33,673 bases of DNA from CALELF01 sp045617925 (GCA_045617925.1 JAZLJR010000042.1:1-33673), one strand, 5' to 3'. Counted from the first letter of the stretch, positions 7,553 through 15,627 are shown. The notes: a model not told the origin generated them from the letters alone. Numbers and translations: made by a program.

Positions 7553-9712
7553 ATGAAGAGATTTATTATTAAATTTTTAGTTAGATTTTTCTTTAGAGTC
7601 AAGGTAAAGGGAATAGAAAATTGGAAGAACATGGGCTCTGGCGTGCTTATAGCGCCTAATTATGTTTCTTTCATTGACCCTTTGCTCTTGGCACTTTTTT
7701 TGCCCGAATCTGTGCCATTTGCTATTGAACGCCGCCTTGCACAAAAAAGATATGTAAAATATTTCCTACCTCTCGCAGAAACACACATTCTTGACGCTGA
7801 TTCACCAATAACATTAAAATATTTCTTAACACTTCTAAAAAGTGGTGGCAGGTGCGTCATCTTCCCCGAGCTACAGCCAACAACGACGGGAAACCCAATG
7901 AAAGTGTCTGCTGGCGTTGCCGCGATTGCGTTACACACTGGCGCACGCGTTCTTCCAATACACATTGAGGGAACAGAGCGCACGCACTTCTCTCGTTTGG
8001 CACACAAAAAGTGGCCACGCTTGTTTACCCATGTTGAGATAACAATTCTTCCTGTTCAAGATTTAAAGCTTGGACAAAGCAACAGTGATAGCGACGAAAT
8101 GCAACGCACTTCCCGCATAGAATATGCAAAGGCAGGCAGAGCACTAGAGCGCTTGATGGATAATGCCGCGCTCATCGCTCGCCGTCGCCATAAGCCTACT
8201 TGGGACGTTTTGCTGGATAGCCGCGCAACCTATGGCGGAAAAACACGACTTTACTGCGATGCAGGTTCGGAGCCTGTCACATACAACGGTTTAATTACTC
8301 GCATTTTACTCTTTGAACACCTTATAAATAAGCTAAAGATAAAAGAGCAATATGTAGGAGTTCTTTTACCAACTTCTGTGGCTGGCGCAGTTACAATCTT
8401 TGCATTGCAAAAGATGAAAAAAGTTCCCGCTATGCTAAACTTCTCTCAAGGCGTGAAGCAGTTAAAAAATTGTCTAAAAATAGGCGGTATAAAAACAGTT
8501 ATTACTTCCAGCAAATTTGTTACAATGGGCAAGCTCGGGCATCTAATCAATGCTGCAACAGAAGCCGGCTGCCGTGTAATTTATTTGGAAGACGAAGCTC
8601 ATATAATAACGGCATGGCAAAAATTGTGCAAAGCTATCAAGACACACTTTGTATCCGCTAGACGAGCAAGCGCAAAGCTTTTAAAAGAAACAGAAGAACC
8701 TGCCTATCTCCTCTTCACATCTGGTAGCGAGGGACTTCCAAAAGGTGTTGTCCTGTCATACAAAAACATAAACACAAATGCCTATCAAACTGTAACGAGG
8801 GTTGATTTTTACCGCACTGACAGAGCGCTTTGTGTGCTGCCAATTTTCCACTCCTTTGGGCTCTGCGGACTTTACTTCCCAATGGTGCTTGGCTTCATGG
8901 CATATTTCTACCCCAATCCATTGCAGTATAAAACCATTGCTAGCCTGTGTTACGACGAGCGTATCACAATTCTTTTTGCCACAGATACATTCCTTGCTGG
9001 CTATGGCAAGGCGGCAAGCGATAATTACGACTTTGCAACAATGAGAATTGTTGTTCAAGGCGGAGAAAAAACAAAAGCCTCTACACAAAGTATTTGGATG
9101 GAGCGTTTTAATATTCGCATTATAGAAGGCTATGGCGTCACAGAATGTTCACCAATTGTTGCCCATAACTATTATGCACACCATAGAACTGGCACAGTTG
9201 GTCCAATTGTTGAGGGACTTGAATATCGCCTTGAACCTATAGAGGGTGTGACAGAAGGTGGCAGACTTTGGCTGAAGGGTGACAGCATTATGAAAGGCTA
9301 CATGCGTGCCACTGCCCCTGGCGTAATTGAACCATTGCCAGATGGCTGGTATGACACTGGCGATATTGTAACAATAGATGACATGGGCTATGTCACTGTA
9401 TTAGGCAGAGCCAAACGCTTTGCAAAACTTGGCGGTGAAATGGTCTCTCTTCCGTCTATAGAAGAAGCTTTGCTAGCTATCTACCCAGACAAAACCTTTG
9501 CAGTTGTGGCACAACCAGTAGGAGAAAAAGAAGTAATCGTAGCAGTTACCACTGATCCAGATTTGAAGTGTCAGGAAGTTAAAAATGCATTATCCGAAAT
9601 TGGTATGGCAGAAATTGCAATTCCAAAGAAACTTCTTTACATGGAAGAATTGCCACTCTTGGGTAACGGCAAAACCGACTACCCCACCTTATTAGAAAAA
9701 ATTAACGCTTAA
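7553..9712 (+). CDS. aas: Aas-like fusion: degenerate PlsC-type acyltransferase domain plus acyl-AMP ligase
   Basis: 719 residues with the domain order of Aas (2-acylglycerophosphoethanolamine acyltransferase / acyl-ACP synthetase), which reacylates lysophospholipids at the membrane. The ligase half is intact: P-loop FTSGSEGLPKG, EGYGVTEC, GWYDTGD and the hinge GRAKRFAKLGGE. The acyltransferase half (about 1-200) aligns well with Aas, but its catalytic H-x4-D reads Tyr37-VSFI-Asp42. The FPEGR substrate motif reads Phe104-Pro-Glu-Leu107-Gln108. Both key elements are therefore lost, although the frame is fully open. ATG 7553 is preceded by GGAGA at 7536-7540. It stands alone between terminators. 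It may now work only as an acyl-ACP or acyl-CoA ligase. Confidence 0.85.
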   Translation: MKRFIIKFLVRFFFRVKVKGIENWKNMGSGVLIAPNYVSFIDPLLLALFLPESVPFAIERRLAQKRYVKYFLPLAETHILDADSPITLKYFLTLLKSGGRCVIFPELQPTTTGNPMKVSAGVAAIALHTGARVLPIHIEGTERTHFSRLAHKKWPRLFTHVEITILPVQDLKLGQSNSDSDEMQRTSRIEYAKAGRALERLMDNAALIARRRHKPTWDVLLDSRATYGGKTRLYCDAGSEPVTYNGLITRILLFEHLINKLKIKEQYVGVLLPTSVAGAVTIFALQKMKKVPAMLNFSQGVKQLKNCLKIGGIKTVITSSKFVTMGKLGHLINAATEAGCRVIYLEDEAHIITAWQKLCKAIKTHFVSARRASAKLLKETEEPAYLLFTSGSEGLPKGVVLSYKNINTNAYQTVTRVDFYRTDRALCVLPIFHSFGLCGLYFPMVLGFMAYFYPNPLQYKTIASLCYDERITILFATDTFLAGYGKAASDNYDFATMRIVVQGGEKTKASTQSIWMERFNIRIIEGYGVTECSPIVAHNYYAHHRTGTVGPIVEGLEYRLEPIEGVTEGGRLWLKGDSIMKGYMRATAPGVIEPLPDGWYDTGDIVTIDDMGYVTVLGRAKRFAKLGGEMVSLPSIEEALLAIYPDKTFAVVAQPVGEKEVIVAVTTDPDLKCQEVKNALSEIGMAEIAIPKKLLYMEELPLLGNGKTDYPTLLEKINA

Positions 9713-9732
9713 CTTTTTACAAGATATAACAA

Positions 9733-9769
9733 AAGAGAGCGAGGAATTATCCTCGCTCTCTTCTTTTTT
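9733..9769. terminator. Bidirectional terminator between convergent genes
   Basis: A 12-bp stem (9733-9744 with 9751-9762) with a 6-nt loop and T-rich flanks on both strands. It lies between the ends of the Aas-like gene and the pyrophosphatase-like gene and can serve both. Confidence 0.88.
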
Positions 9770-9774
9770 CTCTA

Positions 9775-10827
9775 TTATTTCAATGCATCTGTAATTGGTG
9801 GAACGATTTGTTTCTTACGGGAAACAACACCCTTCAAAAGCACGTGATTATCCACGAGATCCTTGTTAAAGGCTTTCTTTGTTATCTGCTGCGCCATATC
9901 ACCAAGGACAAAGAGCTCTGTATCACTCTTAAGGATATCCGTCACCATCACAGCAAAGAAGTTTATTTTGTCCTCTGCTATAATCTTTTTCATTTCTGCT
10001 TCAAATGCTTTTTGTCTAGCTAAAAATGGCTTTGTTGTAGTAACATTCACCGCAGACACTCTGTATTTAACACCGTTTATTTCATAAAGCTTTGAATCTT
10101 CAAGCAAAACATCTCTTTCTGATTTTCCGTCAATGGTCGCACTAGCACTCAACATTTCACGACCATATTTTTGAAGATCAAGCCCAAGTAACTTTGCTAA
10201 CGCATTTGCTGCTTCTTTGTCTATGTCCGTTGTGGTTGGAGAAGTAAGGCAAAGGGTATCAGAGATAATTGCGCTCAATAAAAGTGCATTAACTTCCTTG
10301 TTGCTTAACAAATTCTCAGCCTTCAACATACTGTAAAGAATTGAAGAAGCAGCACCGGTTGGATAGGTGTGAATTTCTATTGGGCTTGACCATGTGAAGC
10401 CACTCAAACCATGGTGGTCGATAACAAGCTTCAAAGTAGCATTCTTAATGTTTGGTGCGCTCTGGCTAAACTCATTGTGGTCAACCATAATAACCTGCTC
10501 TTTGTCATTGACCTTGTCAATTTTCTTTATGTTTGGATTAAGATTAAAATACTTTAATACAAACTTTGTTTCACTGTTATAGTCGTCCAATCTGCAAGCT
10601 TCTGCATCAATGCCACGGTTTTTCAAAAGATACACCGTCGCGACTGTGCAAGCGACTGAATCAAGGTCTTGATGACGGTGGCCAAAGACCTTTGGATTTT
10701 TTAACCCCATGCCCCAAACTGTTGGGGTAGCAGTCTTTGACGGTGCAGAAATTGCAGAACCTGTTACGTTAAAAACAAGAACAAAAGCAAGAAGAACTAC
10801 GGAAAAACTTCTTAAAAACTTTTTCAT
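9775..10827 (-). CDS. Exported family II (DHH/DHHA2) inorganic pyrophosphatase-like protein
   Basis: 350 residues. After a signal peptide (positively charged start, long hydrophobic core, AISA before about residue 29) comes a complete DHH-DHHA2 phosphoesterase. Manganese ligands are His50, Asp54 and Asp56 in GHRHQDLDS, Asp116 in VDHNE, the DHH at 137-139 and Asp190 in ISDT. The C-terminal substrate-binding SRKKQ(I)VPP is present at about 336. Known family II pyrophosphatases hydrolyse PPi in the cytoplasm, so a secreted form is unexpected. Substrate could be periplasmic PPi or another phosphoanhydride. GGAGGAG precedes the ATG. It has its own promoter and converges on the Aas-like gene. Confidence 0.88.
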   Translation of the reverse strand: MKKFLRSFSVVLLAFVLVFNVTGSAISAPSKTATPTVWGMGLKNPKVFGHRHQDLDSVACTVATVYLLKNRGIDAEACRLDDYNSETKFVLKYFNLNPNIKKIDKVNDKEQVIMVDHNEFSQSAPNIKNATLKLVIDHHGLSGFTWSSPIEIHTYPTGAASSILYSMLKAENLLSNKEVNALLLSAIISDTLCLTSPTTTDIDKEAANALAKLLGLDLQKYGREMLSASATIDGKSERDVLLEDSKLYEINGVKYRVSAVNVTTTKPFLARQKAFEAEMKKIIAEDKINFFAVMVTDILKSDTELFVLGDMAQQITKKAFNKDLVDNHVLLKGVVSRKKQIVPPITDALK

Positions 10828-10857
10828 AAAAACTCCTCCTAAAAATTTGATAAAAAG

Positions 10858-10887
10858 ATTATAACAAAAAATTACTTAATATTACAA
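10858..10887 (-). promoter_or_regulatory. Promoter of the exported pyrophosphatase-like gene
   Basis: A consensus -10 TATAAT (10858-10863) with a weaker -35 TTGTAA (10882-10887), 18-bp spacer. Confidence 0.55.
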
Positions 10888-10891
10888 AAAC

Positions 10892-10930
10892 AAAAAAAGG
10901 TTTCAGTAAATCAACTGAAACCCTTTTTTG
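10892..10930 (-). terminator. Terminator of aqpZ
   Basis: An 8-bp stem (10899-10906 with 10915-10922) flanked by A and T tracts. On the minus strand the stem is followed by seven T. Confidence 0.85.
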
Positions 10931-10937
10931 TTACTAA

Positions 10938-11624
10938 TTAATTTTCTAAAAATTTATAAACAGTAGCTGCGAGTGCCGCACCAATGAATGGCCCAACAAT
11001 GAACACCCAAAGGCAAGAAATTGGACCTGTAACTCCTGTAATTGCAGCAACTACCGCTGGTCCAAAACTTCTGGCTGGGTTTACAGATGTGCCTGTAAGT
11101 CCGATGCCTAAAAGGTGAACTAATGTCAAGGTAAGACCAATTACGAGCCCGCCAAATGAGCCGTGTGAAGCTTTCTTTGAAGTTACACCAAGAATGGCAA
11201 TGACAAAAATAAATGTAAGAACAATTTCAACCAAAAGCCCAGCCATTGCAGAATCAGCAAGATTTGCAAGACCATTTGAACCAAAACCACCTGTCAAGTC
11301 CAACACGTCACCAAGTTCAAAAATTACGCAAAGGACACCACTGCCAACAAGAGCGCCAAGGCACTGTGCAATAACATACTGAATAAATTCAGCAAAAGTC
11401 ATTCCACCAGTCATAAGAACGCCAAGAGAAACAGCAGGATTGATGTGGCAACCAGAAATATTGCCAATGCTATATGCCATGGCGACAATCGTCAAGCCAA
11501 ATGCCAGTGCAGTTAAGATGTAACCGCAACCGACAGCCGCATTGCAACCAACAAGCATTGCTGTTCCACAACCACAAATAACTAATACCATTGTTCCGAT
11601 AAACTCTGCTACTAACTTTTTCAT
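10938..11624 (-). CDS. aqpZ: Aquaporin Z-type water channel
   Basis: 228 residues with six hydrophobic helices and the two half-helix NPA motifs: Asn62-Pro-Ala in CHINPAVSLG and Asn182-Pro-Ala-Arg185 in SVNPARSFGPAV. The selectivity filter matches E. coli AqpZ: Phe42, His in LVHLLG, Thr in GTSVNP and Arg185. This predicts a narrow, water-selective pore rather than a glycerol channel. The length is typical. The Shine-Dalgarno site is modest (AAAGG). It is a single-gene transcript between its own promoter and terminator. Confidence 0.95.
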   Translation of the reverse strand: MKKLVAEFIGTMVLVICGCGTAMLVGCNAAVGCGYILTALAFGLTIVAMAYSIGNISGCHINPAVSLGVLMTGGMTFAEFIQYVIAQCLGALVGSGVLCVIFELGDVLDLTGGFGSNGLANLADSAMAGLLVEIVLTFIFVIAILGVTSKKASHGSFGGLVIGLTLTLVHLLGIGLTGTSVNPARSFGPAVVAAITGVTGPISCLWVFIVGPFIGAALAATVYKFLEN

Positions 11625-11663
11625 ACTACAAACATCTGCCTTTCAAATAATTTTGATGCAAAG

Positions 11664-11692
11664 ATTTTAGCATAATTATAATGTGTTTTCAA
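11664..11692 (-). promoter_or_regulatory. Promoter of aqpZ
   Basis: TTGAAA (11687-11692), a 17-bp spacer and TAAAAT (11664-11669) on the minus strand. Confidence 0.65.
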
Positions 11693-11702
11693 GAAAACAC
11701 AC

Positions 11703-11742
11703 AAAAAATCCGTAACCAATTATTGTTTGATTACGGATTTTT
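11703..11742 (-). terminator. Terminator of tRNA-Pro
   Basis: A 12-bp stem (11704-11715 with 11731-11742) with a 15-nt loop, followed by a T run on the minus strand. It sits just downstream of the tRNA. Confidence 0.8.
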
Positions 11743-11758
11743 ATATAAATTTTCAAAA

Positions 11759-11836
11759 TGGTCGGGATGAGAGGATTCGAACCTCCGACCACCTGCACCC
11801 CATGCAGGTACGCTAGCCAGACTGCGCTACATCCCG
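11759..11836 (-). tRNA. tRNA-Pro (anticodon GGG)
   Basis: A 78-nt cloverleaf: acceptor CGGGATG/CATCCCG, anticodon stem CCTGC/GCAGG with loop ATGGGGT (anticodon GGG), T-arm GGTTCGAATCC and an encoded CCA. The C1-G72 pair is the normal bacterial tRNA-Pro identity feature. Confidence 0.95.
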
Positions 11837-11848
11837 TTTGCACAGAGG

Positions 11849-11877
11849 ATATTACAACTAAAAACGCCTTGTGTCAA
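11849..11877 (-). promoter_or_regulatory. Promoter of tRNA-Pro
   Basis: A perfect TTGACA (11872-11877), a 17-bp spacer and TAATAT (11849-11854) on the minus strand. Confidence 0.75.
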
Positions 11878-11950
11878 GTTTTTAATTGTAAAGTCTATTA
11901 AAATAACCTTTCTCCATAGGTATGAATTTTTCGCCAATTTTTTATAAAAT

Positions 11951-11979
11951 TTGACAAAAATAAATTTTAGTTGTAAAAT
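11951..11979 (+). promoter_or_regulatory. Promoter of the ilv cluster
   Basis: TTGACA (11951-11956), a 17-bp spacer and TAAAAT (11974-11979). Transcription would begin near 11986, giving a leader of about 220 nt before ilvN. Confidence 0.8.
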
Positions 11980-12022
11980 CTTGCTTGCGTTCTTGTAACG
12001 TGTAAAAAATTAAGATAAATTC

Positions 12023-12178
12023 GCCGAAGGAGGAGCAAAATGTCAAATTATATGAACAGCATTTCAATAATTAACATAATTATTCGCATTAGCAGCGCGC
12101 CCTCTTTTCGGCTCGATGTTTAAGGCGTCGTGCTTGCCGAGAGGGCTGTAAAGGAAAGCCCGGCTCGGCGTTTTTTTT
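12023..12178 (+). promoter_or_regulatory. Transcription attenuator with competing hairpins upstream of ilvN
   Basis: Three alternative pairings are visible. Segment 12023-12033, which contains the leader Shine-Dalgarno site, can pair with 12101-12112. Segment 12099-12112 can pair with 12136-12146 (antiterminator: GCCCTC/GAGGGC plus TCGGC/GCCGA). Segment 12136-12147 can pair with 12157-12169, forming a GC-rich hairpin followed by eight T (terminator, T run 12171-12178). A ribosome stalled at Ile codons around 12076-12090 would free segment 12099-12112 and form the antiterminator. Confidence 0.85.
12040..12123 (+). CDS. Ile-rich leader peptide of the ilv attenuator
   Basis: A 27-codon frame with a strong Shine-Dalgarno site (AAGGAGGAG ending at 12035) and ATG at 12040. 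Seven of 27 codons are Ile, at positions 8, 10, 11, 13, 14, 15 and 17, including three in a row. Val and Leu occur only once each. The stop TAA (12121-12123) lies just before a strong terminator, and ilvN follows. This is the architecture of amino-acid-sensing attenuation in enteric biosynthetic operons: scarcity of charged tRNA-Ile would stall the ribosome on the Ile codons and favour read-through. The peptide itself probably has no other function. Confidence 0.85.
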   Translation: MSNYMNSISIINIIIRISSAPSFRLDV

Positions 12179-12208
12179 ATCTTACTCATATGAAAGGAAA
12201 CTTCTAAC

Positions 12209-12718
12209 ATGCTCAACACATTCAGCATAACAAGTGAAGACTCACCAGGTGTTCTCGTCCGTGTTGCCAGTCTTTTTTACAGACGTGGCTATAACATAGA
12301 GAGCATCAGTGAAGACAGAACACACAAGAAAGGCCTCGCTCACTTTACCATTATGGTAGAGGGAGAAGAGCAGATTTTTGACCAAATTCAAAAACAGCTT
12401 GAAAAGCTAATTGAAATAATAGAGGTCAAGAACCTTTCAAAAGAGGGAAAGTTTGTTGATAGATGGCTCCTCCTTATGAAGATAAATGCTCCTCTTGACA
12501 TGAGACCGCATATTTTGCAAACGGCTCAGGTCTTTAGGTGCCGTGTCGTTGACTTGGGAACAGACGCAATCACCATAGAAGTGACCGGCGATATGGGCAA
12601 AATTGACGCTTGCAAGGAGGCATTCCGCCCCTACGGCATAATAGAAACTGCCGGTAGCGGTCAGATTGCCATGAGCAGAAGCGGATTCCACGAAGATAAC
12701 ATAGCAACAGGGTTTTAA
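12209..12718 (+). CDS. ilvN: Acetolactate synthase small (regulatory) subunit
   Basis: 169 residues, the standard length. The N-terminal ACT domain (SITSEDSPGVLVRVASLFYRR, GYNIESISE) binds the feedback inhibitor, usually valine, and the C-terminal domain activates the large subunit. It works with IlvB to make acetolactate and acetohydroxybutyrate. AAAGGA precedes ATG 12209. It is the first structural gene after the attenuator. The gene order, small subunit first and separated from the large subunit by ilvC, is unusual, since ilvB normally precedes ilvN directly. Confidence 0.96.
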   Translation: MLNTFSITSEDSPGVLVRVASLFYRRGYNIESISEDRTHKKGLAHFTIMVEGEEQIFDQIQKQLEKLIEIIEVKNLSKEGKFVDRWLLLMKINAPLDMRPHILQTAQVFRCRVVDLGTDAITIEVTGDMGKIDACKEAFRPYGIIETAGSGQIAMSRSGFHEDNIATGF

Positions 12719-12778
12719 TCTTTTAGCAAATATAAAATATTTAGGGCGAATATGCCCTCAAAAAAGGAGACGATATAA

Positions 12779-13789
12779 ATGGCGCACGTTTATTACGACA
12801 AAGACGCAGACCTTTCATACTTGGAAGGCAAAACAATTGCTATCATTGGTTATGGTAGCCAGGGACACGCACACGCACAAAATTTGCGTGACAGTGGTGC
12901 CAAGGTAATCATCGCACTTGCACCAACAAGCAAATCAAAGGCAGTTGCTGAGAAAGACGGCTTTGAAGTCTTTACAGTTGAAGAGGCAGCAAAGAGAGCA
13001 GACCTCATTATGTTCCTTTTGCCAGACCACTTGCAGGCAAATGCTTTCAACACGCAGGTAAAGCCAAATATGAAGCCAGGCACAAAGCTTCTCTTCGCAC
13101 ACGGCTTTGCAGTTCACTTTGGACAGATTACACCACCAGCAGACAGCGATGTCTTCATGGTTGCTCCAAAGGGACCAGGTCACATGGTTCGTTCCATGTA
13201 TAAAGAAGGCAAGGGCGTTCCATGCCTCATCGCAATTCAGCAGGATGTGAGCGGTCACGCAAAGGACTTCGCTCTTGCATACGCTTCCGCAATTGGTGGT
13301 GGCAGAGCAGGCGTTATTGAAACTTCATTCCGTGAAGAAACAGAAACAGACCTCTTTGGTGAGCAGGTTGTCCTCTGCGGTGGTGTTACAGAGCTTATGC
13401 AGCAAGGTTTCAAGACCCTTGTTGAAGCAGGTTATCAGCCAGAAATGGCATACTTTGAGTGCATTAACGAAATGAAGCTCATCGTTGATATGATCTTTGA
13501 GGGTGGTATCAGCTGGATGCGTTATTCCGTTTCTGACACAGCAAAGTTCGGTGATATGACACAGGGTCCACGCATCATTGGCGAAGCAAGCGTTAAAGCA
13601 ATGAAGCAGACCTTGAAGGAAATCCAAGACGGGACATTCGCAAGAGATTGGATACTTGAAAACCAGTCTGGCAGACCACGCATGAAGAAATGGGCAAAGG
13701 CAGCACAGGAAGCCCAGTGCGAAGAGGTTGGTCGCGAGCTCCGCAAAATGATGCCTTGGATGGAAGCAAAACAAGCACCAAAATTCTAA
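12779..13789 (+). CDS. ilvC: Ketol-acid reductoisomerase
   Basis: 336 residues, the short class I form. It converts acetolactate or acetohydroxybutyrate to the dihydroxy acid using NAD(P)H and magnesium. The Rossmann loop GYGSQGHAHAQNLRDSG is at about 24-40, followed by a beta2-alphaB loop with Ser, Thr and Lys residues, compatible with NADPH. KGPGHMVRSMYKEG and TETDLFGEQ (metal-binding Asp and Glu) follow, and CINEMKLIVDMIFEGG marks the knotted C-terminal domain. AAAAGGAG lies upstream of ATG 12779. It is cotranscribed with ilvN across a 60-bp gap. Confidence 0.97.
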   Translation: MAHVYYDKDADLSYLEGKTIAIIGYGSQGHAHAQNLRDSGAKVIIALAPTSKSKAVAEKDGFEVFTVEEAAKRADLIMFLLPDHLQANAFNTQVKPNMKPGTKLLFAHGFAVHFGQITPPADSDVFMVAPKGPGHMVRSMYKEGKGVPCLIAIQQDVSGHAKDFALAYASAIGGGRAGVIETSFREETETDLFGEQVVLCGGVTELMQQGFKTLVEAGYQPEMAYFECINEMKLIVDMIFEGGISWMRYSVSDTAKFGDMTQGPRIIGEASVKAMKQTLKEIQDGTFARDWILENQSGRPRMKKWAKAAQEAQCEEVGRELRKMMPWMEAKQAPKF

Positions 13790-13805
13790 TAAAAAATCTT
13801 TGAAA

Positions 13806-13943
13806 CCATAAAGAACACAGAGAACATAAAGGCGGGCTACGCCCGCGTAAAAGATGTTTATGTAAGAAACGACGAAGTCGTTTCGCTTATGTTAGGTTGG
13901 CGTAGCCAACCGCTTATGGCTAAAATTAAACCATAAAGGAAAT
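13806..13943 (+). repeat. Intergenic palindromic repeat element (copy 1)
   Basis: The ilvC-ilvB gap is filled by a direct segment at 13806-13834 and three short perfect hairpins: 13832-13846 (6-bp stem), 13866-13884 (8-bp stem) and 13895-13911 (7-bp stem, loop GTA). The first 29 bp match the reverse complement of 28295-28323 at 26 of 29 positions. The third hairpin and its right flank resemble the tyrS terminator. Confidence 0.7.
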
Positions 13944-13950
13944 AAAAATC

Positions 13951-15627
13951 ATGACAACACTCAACGGTGCACAGATGGTCACACGTGCTTTGGAGGACGA
14001 GGGCGTTTCAACAGTTTTTGGAATTCCTGGCGGTTCTGCAATTCACCTTTATGACGCTATCTATGATGCAAATTTCAAACACATACTTATGAGACACGAG
14101 CAGGCAGCGGTCCACGCAGCAGATGGCTACGCAAGAGCGTCTGGACAAGTGGGTGTATGCATAGCAACATCTGGTCCAGGAGCATTAAACCTTATCACAG
14201 GTATCGCCACTGCCAACCTTGACTCTGTTCCTGTTGTGGCAATCACGGGTCAAGTCGCCACGGACTTCATCGGCACAGACTATTTTCAGGAAGCCGACGT
14301 TGTTGGCTGTTCTTTGCCACTTGTAAAGCACAGCTTCCAAGTCCGTAATATTGACCAAATACAAAAGGCAATTCACAAGGCTTTTTACATTGCTCGCACA
14401 GGCAGGCCAGGTCCAGTCCTTGTTGATGTTCCAACGAATGTTCAAAGAGCAATAGGGGAATATTCATTTCAAGAAGATACAGATTTTCTTGGTTACAAGC
14501 CAAAGGATATTCTTGACCTTACGGATCTTGACAAGGTAATTCAAGCAATCGAGAAATCTGAACGCCCAGTAATTCTATCCGGTGGTGGAGTTATTTCTTC
14601 TGATTCATCTCGAAACCTTGAAAATTTTGCCGTAAAATACAACATTCCAGTAGCAACAACCATGTTAGGCAAGGGGTCTTTCCCTGAAAGCCACAAGAGC
14701 GGTCTTGCTCTTGGTATGGCTGGAATGCACGGTCACCCAGTGGCAAACTTTGCAATTCAACAAGCAGACCTTGTCATTGCAATTGGCACGCGTTTCTCAG
14801 ACCGCACTACCTGTGCAAGAGAAACTTTTGCAAAAGATGCCACTCTTGTCCACATTGATGTAGATGCAGCAGAATTTCACAAGGTTATTCATCCAACATA
14901 CACTTTGCTCGGCAGTGCACCTCGTGTTCTCTCTGCGATTTTTGCTTCGTTGCGTCGTTTGGCTGACCATACAGCATGGATTGAGCATCTTAAGAAACTT
15001 AGAAAAGATTTCCCGCTCCCACACCCAACATATGATGGTCAAATTGCTCCGTGGCAAGCAATAGAGACATTACGCGAAGTTGCCGGTTCAGATGCCATTG
15101 TAACAACAGAAGTTGGATTAAATCAGTTGTGGGCAGCACAACTCTATAAATCAGAGGAACCACGTTCCTTTATTTCATCTGGTGGCCTTGGCACAATGGG
15201 CTTTGGTTTCCCTGCTGCAATTGGTGCGTGCTTTGCACAACCAAGCAATACTGTTTGCTGTGTGGCAGGTGACGGAAGTCTCATGATGAATATTGCTGAG
15301 CTTGATACCTGCGCAAGATATGATATTCCTGTTAAGGTGCTATTATTGAATAACATTTCACTAGGAAATGTCCGCCAGTGGCAACAAATTTTCTATGACT
15401 CTCGTTATTCAAACACAATTTATAATAAAGCGCCAGATTTTGAAAAACTTGCAGAATCGATGGGCGTCATGGGGGTTTCTGTTTCAGAGCCTGATAAATT
15501 AAAAGGAGCCATAGAAAAAGCTCTTAAACATGACGGTCCAGCTCTTATTGATGTCAGAATTCCACAAGGCGCAAATGTCATGCCTATGGTTAACCCCGGC
15601 AATTCACTAACAGATATGAATTTTTAG
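13951..15627 (+). CDS. ilvB: Acetolactate synthase large (catalytic) subunit
   Basis: 558 residues, a complete thiamine-diphosphate enzyme. The Pyr domain carries the catalytic Glu50 in RHEQAAVHAADGYAR. The FAD/middle domain follows. The PP domain has the magnesium/ThDP motif beginning GDGS at about 440 and ending NN near 468. It condenses pyruvate with pyruvate or 2-oxobutyrate and pairs with the IlvN subunit encoded upstream. AAAGGA precedes ATG 13951. The 161-bp gap from ilvC is occupied by a palindromic repeat element, but no clear terminator with a T tract is seen there, so cotranscription is likely. Confidence 0.96.
   Translation: MTTLNGAQMVTRALEDEGVSTVFGIPGGSAIHLYDAIYDANFKHILMRHEQAAVHAADGYARASGQVGVCIATSGPGALNLITGIATANLDSVPVVAITGQVATDFIGTDYFQEADVVGCSLPLVKHSFQVRNIDQIQKAIHKAFYIARTGRPGPVLVDVPTNVQRAIGEYSFQEDTDFLGYKPKDILDLTDLDKVIQAIEKSERPVILSGGGVISSDSSRNLENFAVKYNIPVATTMLGKGSFPESHKSGLALGMAGMHGHPVANFAIQQADLVIAIGTRFSDRTTCARETFAKDATLVHIDVDAAEFHKVIHPTYTLLGSAPRVLSAIFASLRRLADHTAWIEHLKKLRKDFPLPHPTYDGQIAPWQAIETLREVAGSDAIVTTEVGLNQLWAAQLYKSEEPRSFISSGGLGTMGFGFPAAIGACFAQPSNTVCCVAGDGSLMMNIAELDTCARYDIPVKVLLLNNISLGNVRQWQQIFYDSRYSNTIYNKAPDFEKLAESMGVMGVSVSEPDKLKGAIEKALKHDGPALIDVRIPQGANVMPMVNPGNSLTDMNF

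Noticed and set aside
13790..13950. Terminator or CRISPR-like array between ilvC and ilvB
   Set aside because: The hairpins lack T tracts and there is no regular repeat-spacer pattern; it is better described as a palindromic repeat element.
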